Below are positions 49,462-60,180 of a stretch of DNA of 64,000 bases, piece after piece; within the stretch, counting starts at the first letter, position 1; each line of letters opens with the position of its first letter. The notes below the pieces were generated by a model, which worked only from the letters and a program-made list of their open reading frames with translations, was not told the origin of the DNA and ran no database searches. A program made the position numbers and the translations under genes. Source of the stretch: Bugulina stolonifera (Eukaryota > Bryozoa > Gymnolaemata > Cheilostomatida > Bugulidae). The DNA lies in the NCBI GenBank assembly GCA_935421135.1, contig OW285190.1:17866501-17930500 (forward strand), read 5' to 3'.

Positions 49462-51497
49462 CAGGGGCGTATTTTAAGGGGCGGCAGGGAGGCACTGCCG
49501 CCCCTGTTTTTAAAATAAAGTGGCCTAAAAACACTACTTTTGAAAATTTGACACTGCTTCTCTTAATATTTGCTTCATTTCCAGTTTGCGACCGAAGCGT
49601 TATCACTCTAGTTTTAACTCTATGGCGTTATCACTCTACTTATAACTCTATGGTGTTGCTGCGTAACAATAACCAGTAATCTTGGAATAATCACTACATT
49701 GCAAGTGGCACACAAAGAGGCCCATAAAACTGTGTACTCTGCTAATAGACTCTATGGTTATGCCAAAGTTAAAAACTTGCGGTCTTGTGAATGAATGAAT
49801 AAATATTTTTATGGATAATTATTTATACCAAAGAAAAAATAATAAATGTGAAAGTAAAAGTAGTGAACAGTTGAATCAGGTGAATCAATTTGTAAGTCAC
49901 TGCTATCAATGAGGTGGTTTCTTCCCTGTCACTGACTACGAGCAGATGCATGAAATTTAATTTCAATATTATTTTGGCTTCTTCCAAAAATGTTTATGAA
50001 ATGATTTATTCTTTTAATATCATCAAAAGTGTTTGCATTTATTTTAGTTATTCATCCCAGCCATTGCCACTCCACTGACAGCTACTACTCTACTGCTACA
50101 TTCACTACTAACAACTAAATATGTATTGTAAAGAAAAAATACTAATTTAAAAATAAAATAATATAATATAATAATAATTAAATATTTTAATTTTAAATTT
50201 ATATATAATTAATATAATTATGCTATTAATATTATCTTAACTTTAATAGGCTACCACACTTTTCTTGCAAAAATATTTATTTTAAATACATTTTATTTTA
50301 AATAATAAATTTATAATGACAACAGTTGTTGATCAGCTACTAAACTTTGAAAATCTGAATTTAAAAAATACACTTGTGCCTATGGACTCTTTGTAAAAAG
50401 ATACAATCATGCAGTATTGTAGTTATTATAAAATCCTACTAGCTAGTAATATTGTAATGGTTTCTGTGATTTGGTGCGGTCGTCCTTGGACGACTATCGA
50501 CCCAGAAATGAAGTGCCTATGAGTGGTAATAGGACTTCGCATTACATGAAAGATCGAGCGGTCTCAGTAGCCCAAATACTACCAAAGACGACCCATCTGA
50601 TCTCAAGTCCGACCTTCAGACTATACAGTGAAAGAGAGTAATTCAACCTAGTAGGCGGTTCGCAAAGCGAATGACCTAGTAAAAGGAAGAGAAAGTCTCT
50701 GTATCAAGTATAGATGTGTCTTTATTGAAAGCCAAGTGTAGACTGAGACAATGAACAGTAAAACAGTGCCCTTTATATAGTATAAGGACTTCCGGCCGAC
50801 ATGACGTCGGGAAAAGACGACGTGTGGTCGTCCGGAAGTTGCGCAACAAGATGGCCGCCGGAAGCCCGACGGCCGACCCAAAATAGGTCGGGTTCTACAA
50901 AAGTTGCTTATAATGGTCCAATTCATGTACAAAATGAATATCAATGGATTCTGAGAGGTCGGGCCTCTGTACATGGGTATAAAAGGCATAAAAAAGGACT
51001 TAGTAACATTCATGTGAATATGTACAACAACATATAGTAAGATACATGAATAAGGAATGAGCATAAACACATGGAGACATGTATATAGACGGTAATTAAG
51101 TACTTTGAACATGCAATGCAGTTAAGGGTAAGTATACGAGCACTAATTGTGAGAATGTTAGTGTCAGGTGAGTAGCGCTGTAACAACTACTAGGCACTTA
51201 GGGTGCGGCGGAGCTTCGTCCGGGAGTTGGGGTCGTATACAAATGTCCTGTACCATCACAATATTACTGTAACACTTTAACTCCTGTTGCAAGTAGTAGT
51301 AACTTTATTAAGCAGAAGTAGTATTGAGTACTTGTTGTAGTGATGCTAGAACTAACATGCTACTATGTCTAATCTTTGCACTTCAGAGAGTGAGATTTGA
51401 ACATTTTCCGCTGCGCGTGTATTTTTGGGGAGTGCCCGCACCCCCCTCCCACCCAACTTTCTGCCTCCCCACTCAATTTTTCTAACCTACGCCCCTG
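49462..51497. mobile_element. Non-autonomous DNA transposon with nested LTR
   Basis: The ends are CAGGGGCGTA and TACGCCCCTG, a 10-bp perfect terminal inverted repeat, flanked by CATAC on both sides (49457-49461, 51498-51502). Unit 1 keeps the empty site (GTCATACATTG). Removing the nested LTR leaves about 1.2 kb with no transposase frame. Near the left end GGGGCGGCAG and CTGCCGCCCC form a subterminal hairpin. CAGGGGCG ends resemble hAT elements, but the 5-bp duplication is not the usual 8 bp, so the superfamily is open. Confidence 0.8.
50453..51260 (-). mobile_element. Solo LTR, 808 bp, nested and inverted
   Basis: Reverse-complement relative of the LTR at 48705-49368, again with TGT..ACA ends and ATAT on both sides (50449-50452, 51261-51264). 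It is nested in the DNA transposon, so it inserted later. Its 5' third is longer and different from the first LTR, while the central GC-rich part and TATA region are close. This suggests two subfamilies or a deletion. Confidence 0.85.
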
Positions 51498-53416
51498 CAT
51501 ACATTGAAAATAAGGAAATAGTGTTGTCTGTTACTACCATAGAACTATCCCTCTATGTTCTCTATGGTTACCACACGATACTATACTAACATAAAGTCAG
51601 CAAAAGTGCTACTGAAATTGTGCCAATTATATACATGTAGGCTATACATATTTATTATAGACGATGCCAACATCCTGTTCCTGTTAATGAAATAGCAATC
51701 AGTCTGTGAGGAACTATGATTATCATGAAATAAGCAAAAGATGATATTATGCTGAGGTGGAATTTATTTTATGCTACATAACATGTATTGCTGGTAAATT
51801 CCCGAAATTTGATACTATTGAGCAGTAAAATTGAAAAACCCCAAATAACTAGCATTGTGCCCTTTTACCAAAAGACGTCAGTAGGCCTACCTGAGAAACC
51901 AAGGAATAGCAAGCATTAGTACTCAGTGGGTGCTGTTGTTTTCATGAATGCTACAGTATAAAAATTATATAATGTACAATGTGCAACTTCAAGTCAACAA
52001 AACGAGTCGCTTCTAAAATTTTGGAAACAAGTCAAATCGAAGTCAAGTCAGTGCTGCCTCAAGTCAAGTCAGCTGTCATGCAAGTCAGAAATCCATTCAA
52101 AATTTTTATCCACCAAATTGACTTAGCAGAACCCAAGTCAAAGTCACAGGCCATTCATATGTCCAAGTCAAGTCACACTGATGTGCAAGTCAAAGTCAAG
52201 TCAGCAAGTTGGCAAGTTCAAGTCAAGTAGACTTGTGACTTGACATGGCAAGTCAAGTCAAATCTTTGACTTGGATCCAGCTCAGGAATGTGATACATAA
52301 TGCATGGTACTAGGTCTAGGTATACACTTATTGTAAACCGAAAAAAATTTGATCTAAAAGAGAAAAAGGCAAACAACCATTAATATGCTGCATTTTTGGA
52401 GTATATTATGATGTACATGATCAGAGGAGAGATTAGTGGTAGAGTAATACGTGGTAGGATAGAATTTTTATAAAAATGGGACTAGCTGAAGGAGAGTAGA
52501 GAACTGGACCACTGATCTGTTTACTTATACCCAGAGATGCAACACCTCATTAAAATATTTTCACTGGAGTTGTTCCAAGCAAATCAAATATCACATTTTT
52601 ATGTAATAGTGGCTGAGCATGTTGATGGCTGTGTGGTGGTAGAACTTTTGCTAAAATTTTTCTAACACAAACTCTCAGTCTAAGTTTTGCATGGATATGG
52701 AATGCAGGAGTTTGGAACGTAGGCTATAATATATTCCCCTTTACTAGCAAAGAAACTTGCTACAGGAAATGATAATACTAACACATTCACCGTTTACATA
52801 GAAAGTAACATGCCAGGTATTTCCCAGATGAGAATTACAGTTTAATTGGAGTGTGCAGGCCATACCTGTCAAGTCCCTTGATTTCACAGGAAGATTCCTA
52901 GTTTGTAAAGGCACCTCCAGGGCACTGCTAAACCTCCCCGTTTCCTCCTTTACAACTTTGTCCATGTATTTTTCTTAAATTTGAAGCTCAATTTTACACC
53001 AATCTTAATACAACTACATTTTTTTTACAATTCCTGCTGAAATTATTGAAAATAAATTGCAATTATTGTAAATATTATGTAATGTTGAACCAGCTGTGAA
53101 ATTAGTGGGGTAAACTGATGCTTTAGCCAAATCATATTTTGTCAGGAGGGTATTTCCTCCTGAAAGGTGTGCTGATCTAAACATCCAAGTTTTCATTTCT
53201 GTTTACATGTACTTGGTAGGTATGACGAAGGCATGCTCTACTTCACGATGAATAGTCATTCAATAACCATGGACACTTTATTCAATTGAGTACTTGGAAT
53301 TTTAAAGAGTTCCCAAGTAAGAGGGAAATCCCATCCCAATCTATAAATCTCCGAGAGACTAGAAGACTAGTGAAACCAAAGACCGTCTTCAAGTGAAGCA
53401 GATTGAATCTTCCTAC

Positions 53417-54235
53417 AGCAGTGAGTACCAGTCACAGCATGCAGTCGTTACAGTATAATATCTACAGCAGTGAGTACTAGTAGTAGTATACAGTAGTTAC
53501 AGTAAAATATCTACAGCAGTGAGTACTAGTAGTAGTATACAGTAGTTACAGTATAATATCTACAGCAGTAAGTACTAGTAGTAGTATACAGTAGTTACAG
53601 TATAATATCTACAGCAGTAAGTACTAGTAGTAGTATACAGTAGTTACAGTATAATATCTACAGCAGTAAGTACTAGTAGTAGTATACAGTAGTTACAGTA
53701 TAATATCTACAGCAGTGGGTACTAGTAGTAGTATACAGTAGTTACAGTATAATATCTACAGCAGTGAGTACTAGTAGTAGTATACAGTAGTTACAGTATA
53801 ATATCTACAGCAGTGAGTACTAGTAGTAGTATACAGTAGTTACAGTATAATATCTACAGCAGTGAGTACTAGTAGTAGTATACAGTAGTTACAGTATAAT
53901 ATCTACAGTAGTGAGTACTAGTAGTAGTATACAGTAGTTACAGTATAATATCTACAGCAGTGGGTACTAGTAGTAGTATACAGTAGTTACAGTATAATAT
54001 CTACAGCAGTGAGTACTAGTAGTAAGTATACAGTAGTTACAGTATAATATCTACAGCAGTGAGTACTAGTAGTAGTATACAGTAGTTACAGTATAATATT
54101 TACAGCAGTGGGTACTAGTAGTAAGTATACAGTAGTTACAGTATAATATCTACAGCAGTGGGTACTAGTAGTAGTATACAGTAGTTACAGTAAAATATCT
54201 ACAGCAGTGAGTACTAGTAGTAGTATACAGTGTAG
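53417..54235. repeat. 49-bp repeat, about 16 copies (unit 2)
   Basis: Same unit as at 32510-32640, expanded here. A few units carry a one-base insertion (AGTAAGTATAC), unlike the indel-free 23-bp and 29-bp arrays. Confidence 0.9.
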
Positions 54236-54564
54236 AATTATGTATACTGTATATCATATACTGCCATTCTACAGCAGTGTGGTGGTGATTAGATCATTAC
54301 AGTAGACATGTATATTGTAAAGTTCGGCTGTCTGTAACTCAACGCCCGAGACGATGCTAAGTACCAAGAGACAGGCAGGCTGAATCAGATGTACTTCTCT
54401 TTGTAGATGTGTTAATATGAATAGTTATGTGTAACCAGCCCTATACAGGCTCGGGGCAAAGCAATTTAATACTCCTAAAAATCAAAACCAAACAGGCTAA
54501 TCACGGAAAAAAGTACAATAAGCTTCATAACGCTTTACGGACTCACCTAAATGCCCACTTGACT

Positions 54565-54880
54565 TGACTATATAGACTATATCTTTACCATCATTTAATA
54601 ATAAACATGTTTAACTGCATGCGTATTTTATTCAGTTAACACTATGCTATGCTAAAAGGTTGGGCTGGACAGTGGACACCCTCCAGTGTACTTGATATGC
54701 TGTTTATTTACAATGTAACACTGTATTACATTTACTAACTACTTGTAATGTACAACACCACAATATGACCAGTCTAGACCAGCATATCAATATTACTACA
54801 TACATGTACCTATGTACGTACATATGTATATAGACTATATCTTTACCATCTTTTAATAATAGATATGTTTAACTGCACGT
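54565..54880. repeat. ~260-bp insertion between 50-bp direct repeats
   Basis: TATATAGACTATATCTTTAC and the following ~30 bp occur at 54565-54617 and again at about 54826-54880, with unique sequence between. Unit 1 has a single copy (near 32980). This could be a partial tandem duplication or an insertion with long flanking repeats. Confidence 0.7.
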
Positions 54881-55509
54881 CTGCATTGTTTGTATTGGAA
54901 TGTCTACTAAAAGAGAAGAAAATGTAAATGTTTTCGAAAACGTAAAGTTTTCAGAGTTTTCTCTCACTTAACTGGCATTTTGACTCGACTTGACTTCAGA
55001 CATGAACTGCGTGATGAATTAACTTGACTTGAGGCAGCACAGACCTGACTTCGACTTGACTCCAACATTTTAGAATTGATTTGACTTATTAGACTTTCTC
55101 TCCGACTTGGACCCGGCATTGGTAATGTTGTCAATAAGGTAGTGGTTTAGGAAGTTGACTGTACTTTTATATAATATTCTTGCTGCTAAATATCTTTGCT
55201 ACAGTAAACTATGAAATGCTGTAATATGTGCATAATTTTTATGACATAAAGAGGAAGAAGAGGTATAATAGCAAAAACAAGGAACTAAAGTGTACAAAAT
55301 AATAAACATATCCAGAATTCACTTACATGTTACCATTTCAGTTGCTGTTTTTGCACAAAAGTTCCTAGAAAGGTTGCCAAGAGACACCTGCACTGCGTCA
55401 TTTCTTATGTGCACAAGGGAAATGTTTGTATAGATTAGTGATAATATACACACAGTATATAACTATGTATTCTATTGACAGAATTCCACTAGCTCACATA
55501 TCACCAAAC

Positions 55510-58342
55510 ATGGAGGAAAAGAGGGAGAACAGGTACATCAACATAGGCATACTAACTTACATCAGCTACTTGTGTATGGCTGTGGTGACATATCTACTTA
55601 TAGACAGTCATATGCGTTTAAGTTGGATGGAAACTAACCACTCGCATACTTTAGAAAAGCTGGACCTGTTGGAGAGGAGATGTCAACCCCCTAGGAGCTT
55701 ATTTTCGGCTCAGGTAAACAGTTTAGTTTTAGTAGTCATTGGATCTATTTTATTTTCAATTGATGTTTCATACATCTGCACATCATGTACATTGCAGAAT
55801 ATACTAATTGATATACGAGTACTATTATGATAATATTTTATTATATTAACAGGGAAAATTTACCATGGCATTCCAGAAATGTGGAGGTTGTCTTTTCTGA
55901 GCAAAACAAATTTGTGTGAGGAGACAACTGCCTATAATGACTTTATGTTAAAGCTGGTTACCTCTATTTTAACAAATCTTATCTAACAAAACCCATCCTC
56001 TTTTCAACAGAAGTGTTTTTAATACTTCCTCTAGATCTAGACCATCCAGCACACAAGAAAAGTTTAAACCCCCCAAGATGCCATACTAAGTTAAGAATTT
56101 TTCACATCTTTACATAATTTTACAGCGTTATACCTGTAATCACAACACCTGTTACAGTGAACAACTAGACTTCTATGTAGAAACGTTGAAACATTACAAT
56201 TATATTATACTATTATAATATAATATAATATAATAATATAATATAATATAATAGTATAATATAATTGTAATAGAAGTCTAGTTGTTCACTGTAACAGGTG
56301 TTGTGATTACAGGTATAACGCTGTAAAATTATTAGTCAGCACCATTTCTCCCTGTCAAACAATTTGTCTTCGATTTTAAAGGTTTACTACCCCACCAGAA
56401 GATTGATATTTCATTTCTAGTCAGCTGTTGATCTCCTGAAACACAATTTTAGATATCTTAGACGCCATGTTATAGTTGTCACACTAATGTAGTCATATGT
56501 ACAAATAGTAGTGTAGTGAAAGCAATCCACATTTACCCTTTCTGCTGCTTACAGGGAGTACCTTGGAGTTATCCACATAGAAATAGAAACATGATAAATA
56601 GTGAAAAGCTGGGAACTCCTAGAAATGGTGGGTTTAGTTGTCTTAGATATATAGATATTGAACTATTCAACCCATCCATGTTTCTACTAAGATACTTCAG
56701 AAAGAGCTCTACTGTAGTGAGCCTAAAATAGTTTCACGATAAACTCACAGTACGCTAGGGTTACATGTACATGTATTTGGTGTTGTACAGCACATGACCT
56801 GTTGTCTAATATGCATGCAGGGAGTCTCAGCGAAGTCGTCTACACCAGATGGGGAAAAGCAGGTTGTGGTGAAACCACACATTACACCATCCCTGGTAAG
56901 CATGTTATACCAGGTCTAATAGGCATATTATACCATGTCTAGTAGGCATATTATACCATGTCTAGTAGGCATATTATACCATATCTGGTAGGCATATTAT
57001 ACCATGTCTAGTAGGCATATTATACCATGTCTAGTAGGCATATTATACCATGTCTGGTAGGCATATTATACCACGTCTAGTAGGCATATTATACCATGTC
57101 TAGTAGGCATATTATACCATTTCTGGTAGGCATATTATACCATGTCTAGTAGGCATATTATACCATGTCTAGTAGGCATATTATACCACGTCTAGTAGGC
57201 ATATTATACCATGTCTAGTAGGCATATTATACCATTTCTGGTAGGCATATTATACCACGTCTAGTAGGCATATTATACCATGTCTAGTAGGCATATTATA
57301 CCATGTCTAGTAGGCATATTATACCATGTCTAGTAGGCATATTATACCACGTCTAGTAGGCATATTATACCATGTCTAGTAGGCATATTATACCATTTCT
57401 GTTAAGCACACTACACTATATCTGGAATGAGCTTTGAAATACACTACCACTTGAAAACAGTGTGCCAAAGCAGAAGTTAAATAGAATGTTCAGTTGCAAC
57501 TCCCAAGGCACAATAGTTATAGCCTGGGTGTATACTGAATGTGACAAAACGTAATGTAGGCTAGATCTTGCATTGCAAGAGGTCAGTTAAGTTCAGGTCA
57601 TGGTTACACTCAGGTTATGCTGTTTCCGTCGTCATCCAAGAAACATACTTAATTGGTGGCGGAGGTCTAGTCTGTATATCTACCAATATGTCTAAGTCTG
57701 TGAATGGCAGTGGTTGGCAGAAAGGACCAATCATGGCAGCTGTGAGATTTCACTTGAGAGGTGTCATACCAGTTGTAAGAGGAGTTGCCAGCCAACACTG
57801 GTCACAACTGGATAACCAGGCCATGGAGTGTGCCATGTGCAGTGCTCCATTCAAATCTCTGGTGAGTAAAGCAGCATTCAAGTACCTATGAACATCTACC
57901 CTGCGTGTACATCAAAAAACCCAAACCATTGATGAACAGCACAGACAGGCAATCAATTCAGTGAGCTACCTTAGTCCTGTGCCCTCTGGTTTATTATTCA
58001 ATTGTAATGTTATGTTGTTTGTGTTATTGATGTTACATAATATATCTTAATTTGTTACAGGTGACTTTTTATGGAAAGAATGAGTGCCCATCAATCGCCT
58101 GGAAAAAGCTTTATCATGGGTATGCCATGTCGACATATTCCACTGGCTCTCATTTCAAAGTACCAACAAGCCCCATCTGTGTAGATAAAGAGCCAAATAA
58201 GGCTCATCAGAGAATTGAATTTGGCAAATCTGCAGAATATGGTTTCGTGAAATTACATGCAGAGCCACCATTTTCAAGACCTCATGAGTCTAGCAATTCA
58301 ATTTTAGTTGAATGTGTTGTCTGTGGAAAGCTCTATGAGTAG
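55510..58342 (+). CDS. Membrane-anchored short-chain collagen C4-like protein, copy 2
   Basis: Five exons: 55510-55713, 56555-56627, 56821-56895, 57614-57861, 58061-58342; 293 residues. Exon lengths equal those of copy 1 except the last, which is 9 nt shorter (YSTGSHFK versus YYSNDSYMYFK). Phases 0,1,1,0 are kept and no frame is broken, so both copies look functional. The same N-terminal membrane helix and Cys pattern of the C4-type domain are present (VVYTRWGKAGC, ECAMCSAP, NECPS, ECVVCGK). Exon 3 ends THYTIPG here and THYIMAG in copy 1, the difference arising where the 23-bp unit starts. Intron 3 is only about 0.7 kb. This copy is the better guide to the ancestral gene. AATAAA is at 58506-58511. 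Confidence 0.8.
56115..56331. mobile_element. Palindromic MITE, 217 bp
   Basis: Arms of about 60 bp (TAATTTTACAGCGTTATACC inward; GGTATAACGCTGTAAAATTA on the right) are perfect or nearly perfect inverted repeats. Inside them a second AT-rich palindrome (TTACAATTATATTATACTA) continues the hairpin, leaving a short loop. It is absent from unit 1. The borders fit a TA target duplication, but this is ambiguous. Confidence 0.8.
56896..57401 (+). repeat. 23-bp intronic minisatellite, 22 units (copy 2)
   Basis: Same unit and same place as the giant array of copy 1. From the first base after the exon 3 donor (56896) to the equivalent end base (57402) is 506 bp, exactly 22 x 23. The first unit again is the splice donor (CTG|GTAAGCATG). 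Confidence 0.97.
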
Positions 58343-58679
58343 TTTACTAGCTTTTGATTGGTTGTGAAACTTTTTGTTTCCTTGCGAAACTTAATTTGTC
58401 ATTAAAACGCCAAGAAAATTTTTTATTGTACATGATGCAGTAACATTGCATTTATAATGGTTGTATCACTTAAATATATATACTTCATGTTGCAGCAATT
58501 CAATGAATAAATAAATGCATATAAAAGAGCTGGATATTAGCTTGACAATAACTGACCAAAATATACACTTGTGGTTACAAAAATATACAAATAAACATTT
58601 AAACGTCAGTACCTATTGCTAGCGCCCCCCACAGGCCTGTTACTACAAGGTGCACAGGCTTGCTGATCTGAGATTAGAG
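58343..58679. other. Spacer between copy 2 and the receptor gene
   Basis: 3' flank of the C4-like gene with AATAAA at 58506-58511. The duplication ends near 58600. Nothing else seen. Confidence 0.5.
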
Positions 58680-60180
58680 TCATTCCCGGTCACATTTGAA
58701 ATAATTAAAAGTGAGCACCCTATAGAGTCCATTTCGGAATTCGGCTCCAATCATGTTGATGAGAAAATTCACCATCGTATTAAGTATTCTAAATATCAAA
58801 CCAACTTTTATAACAGCTCTCAATGACTTGACTTCCTCCATGTTGTCATTGGTGTGTATAACTAGTATCAGTACCACTGTTGGGAAATAATAGATAAGGA
58901 ACCACATAGAGGTTAGCAGAATCTTCAATGAGTTGTCAGAAAGGCTCTTTGGATGATTAGCATCCACCGATGCTCCTTCTCTTCCGCTAGAATGAAAGCA
59001 TTTTAGAACAGTAACTGCTAGAGTCATTACGATGATGTATGGTACCCCGTGAACCAAAAACGGCAAAACTCTATACTGAAACCAGATCATATTATCATTG
59101 TCCATGGCACATAAAGTTCCCAAGGAATTATCATAACCATCTTCACAATCCCGCTGAGCATGTAGAATTTGTATAGCTCCAGGAATAGGGGTGAGAGCAG
59201 AGAGAACAACCAACACGACTCCATACACGATACTCTTGCGGTTCGAAAATATTTGACAGAGTAAATTTGGCCGACTTGACTCTGCTAGTCCAAATATAAG
59301 TAAAGGGACTAGAGTCCAGTTACTAAAGCTTAACGATGTCGTAGTCAACCAATTGAGTAAAACAGTGTTATAACTCCGTGTTATACTATAGGCAATCAAA
59401 CAGGCAAGGTGCACCATGTTTGATATCGATATGGTGATAAATGACATGCAGGGAAACTTCTGCACACTACTACGAAGAGTGATCCGCAGAGCAGCCACGT
59501 TTAGCAGACACATGATGCAGCCAATAACTTCCAGAACGAGTAAATAGATGTCAAAATTCTTATCGTATGGATCAGCTTGACGAGCAACGTCTACAGAAGA
59601 TTTTTTTGAGAGTATTTCTCCAAGCTTTACACCATTTTCAGCAGGGGAGGCAAAAAGTTCATTCTTGTTATCGTACCAGATATACGCAATCTACGAAACA
59701 GCAACAAAAATTTCTCAAGTCATGAACAAGAATGAGGCTTTACCTAAGAACATTAAAACCACAGCTCTCCTACAACTATTTACATTAACTCCAGCTATTG
59801 ACTCACTGAGTTGGAGTTGTTGTCCGACCGTCTACTTAGCTCATTCAAGTTTAAATATTACATACTAGCCTACATGTACATGTAATTTCATGACAATAAT
59901 TATGACATTTGAGGTTTCCTTCATCAAATAACTGATAGCACAACTCCAAAGCTGCCAAACAATAATAACACATATAAGTAGTTAGTCCTTCAACATGCCT
60001 TTGATACAACCGGAAGTTTAAATAAAGACGGAACAGCTAACTCCTCAGACATGCTCGAGACTAAATGTAGAGCTAGATTTATGTGTTGCACTAATGGATA
60101 ATTTGACGGTATTTTTCTACAACACTCACTGTGAACATGTGCGTCTTCAGGTCTTCTGGTTGTAGCTCAGTGTCAGCCAT
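58680..60180 (-). CDS. Seven-transmembrane receptor, divergent
   Basis: Exons 60180-60130 and 59690-58680 on the minus strand join at phase 0 (TTCACA|GTGAGT to TTCGTAG|ATTGCG), giving 353 residues from MADTELQPED. About 55 residues are followed by seven hydrophobic segments, including IYLLVLEVIGCIMCLLNV (1), SIVYGVVLVVLSALTPI (4), VLPFLVHGVPYIIVMTLAV (5), WFLIYYFPTVVLILVI (6) and LIFRILNTMVNFLINMIG (7). The end NFLINMIGAEFRNGLYRVL resembles the NPxxY-helix 8 region of rhodopsin-like receptors with the Pro lost. After helix 3 the sequence is ESSRP, not DRY. So it is a GPCR by topology, probably class A-like or a lineage-specific group; ligand unknown. The internal Met at 59513 is not the start, because the frame is open to the acceptor. 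Confidence 0.75.

Larger units (their letters stand above)
51984..55112. mobile_element. AAGTC-rich inverted-repeat element, unit 2
   Basis: Counterpart of 31056-33255. The left block is at 51984-52285 and the inverted block at about 54962-55112. It was enlarged by the 49-bp array and by a ~260-bp insertion. The right border here keeps about 50 bp (TTGGACCCGGCATTGG) that is deleted in unit 1. Confidence 0.5.
46380..58610 (+). repeat. Segmental duplication, unit 2
   Basis: Left part (46380-48335) copies 19800-21775. Right part (about 48595-58610) copies 30386-45770. The TPR gene and most of the 30-bp array are absent between them; only about 250 bp separate the parts (48336-48590, no gene). 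Insertions specific to this unit are two solo LTRs, a DNA transposon, a palindromic MITE and a ~260-bp local insertion. Confidence 0.85.

Noticed and set aside
49428..49679. 83-residue frame at the left end of the DNA transposon
   Set aside because: It begins in host flank and crosses the transposon border, so it cannot be an element gene.
58680..59513. Receptor starting at the Met of 59513
   Set aside because: The frame is open upstream to an acceptor at 59690 and joins in phase to a good first exon with ATG at 60180; the shorter start would lose the N-terminus and cut into helix 1.
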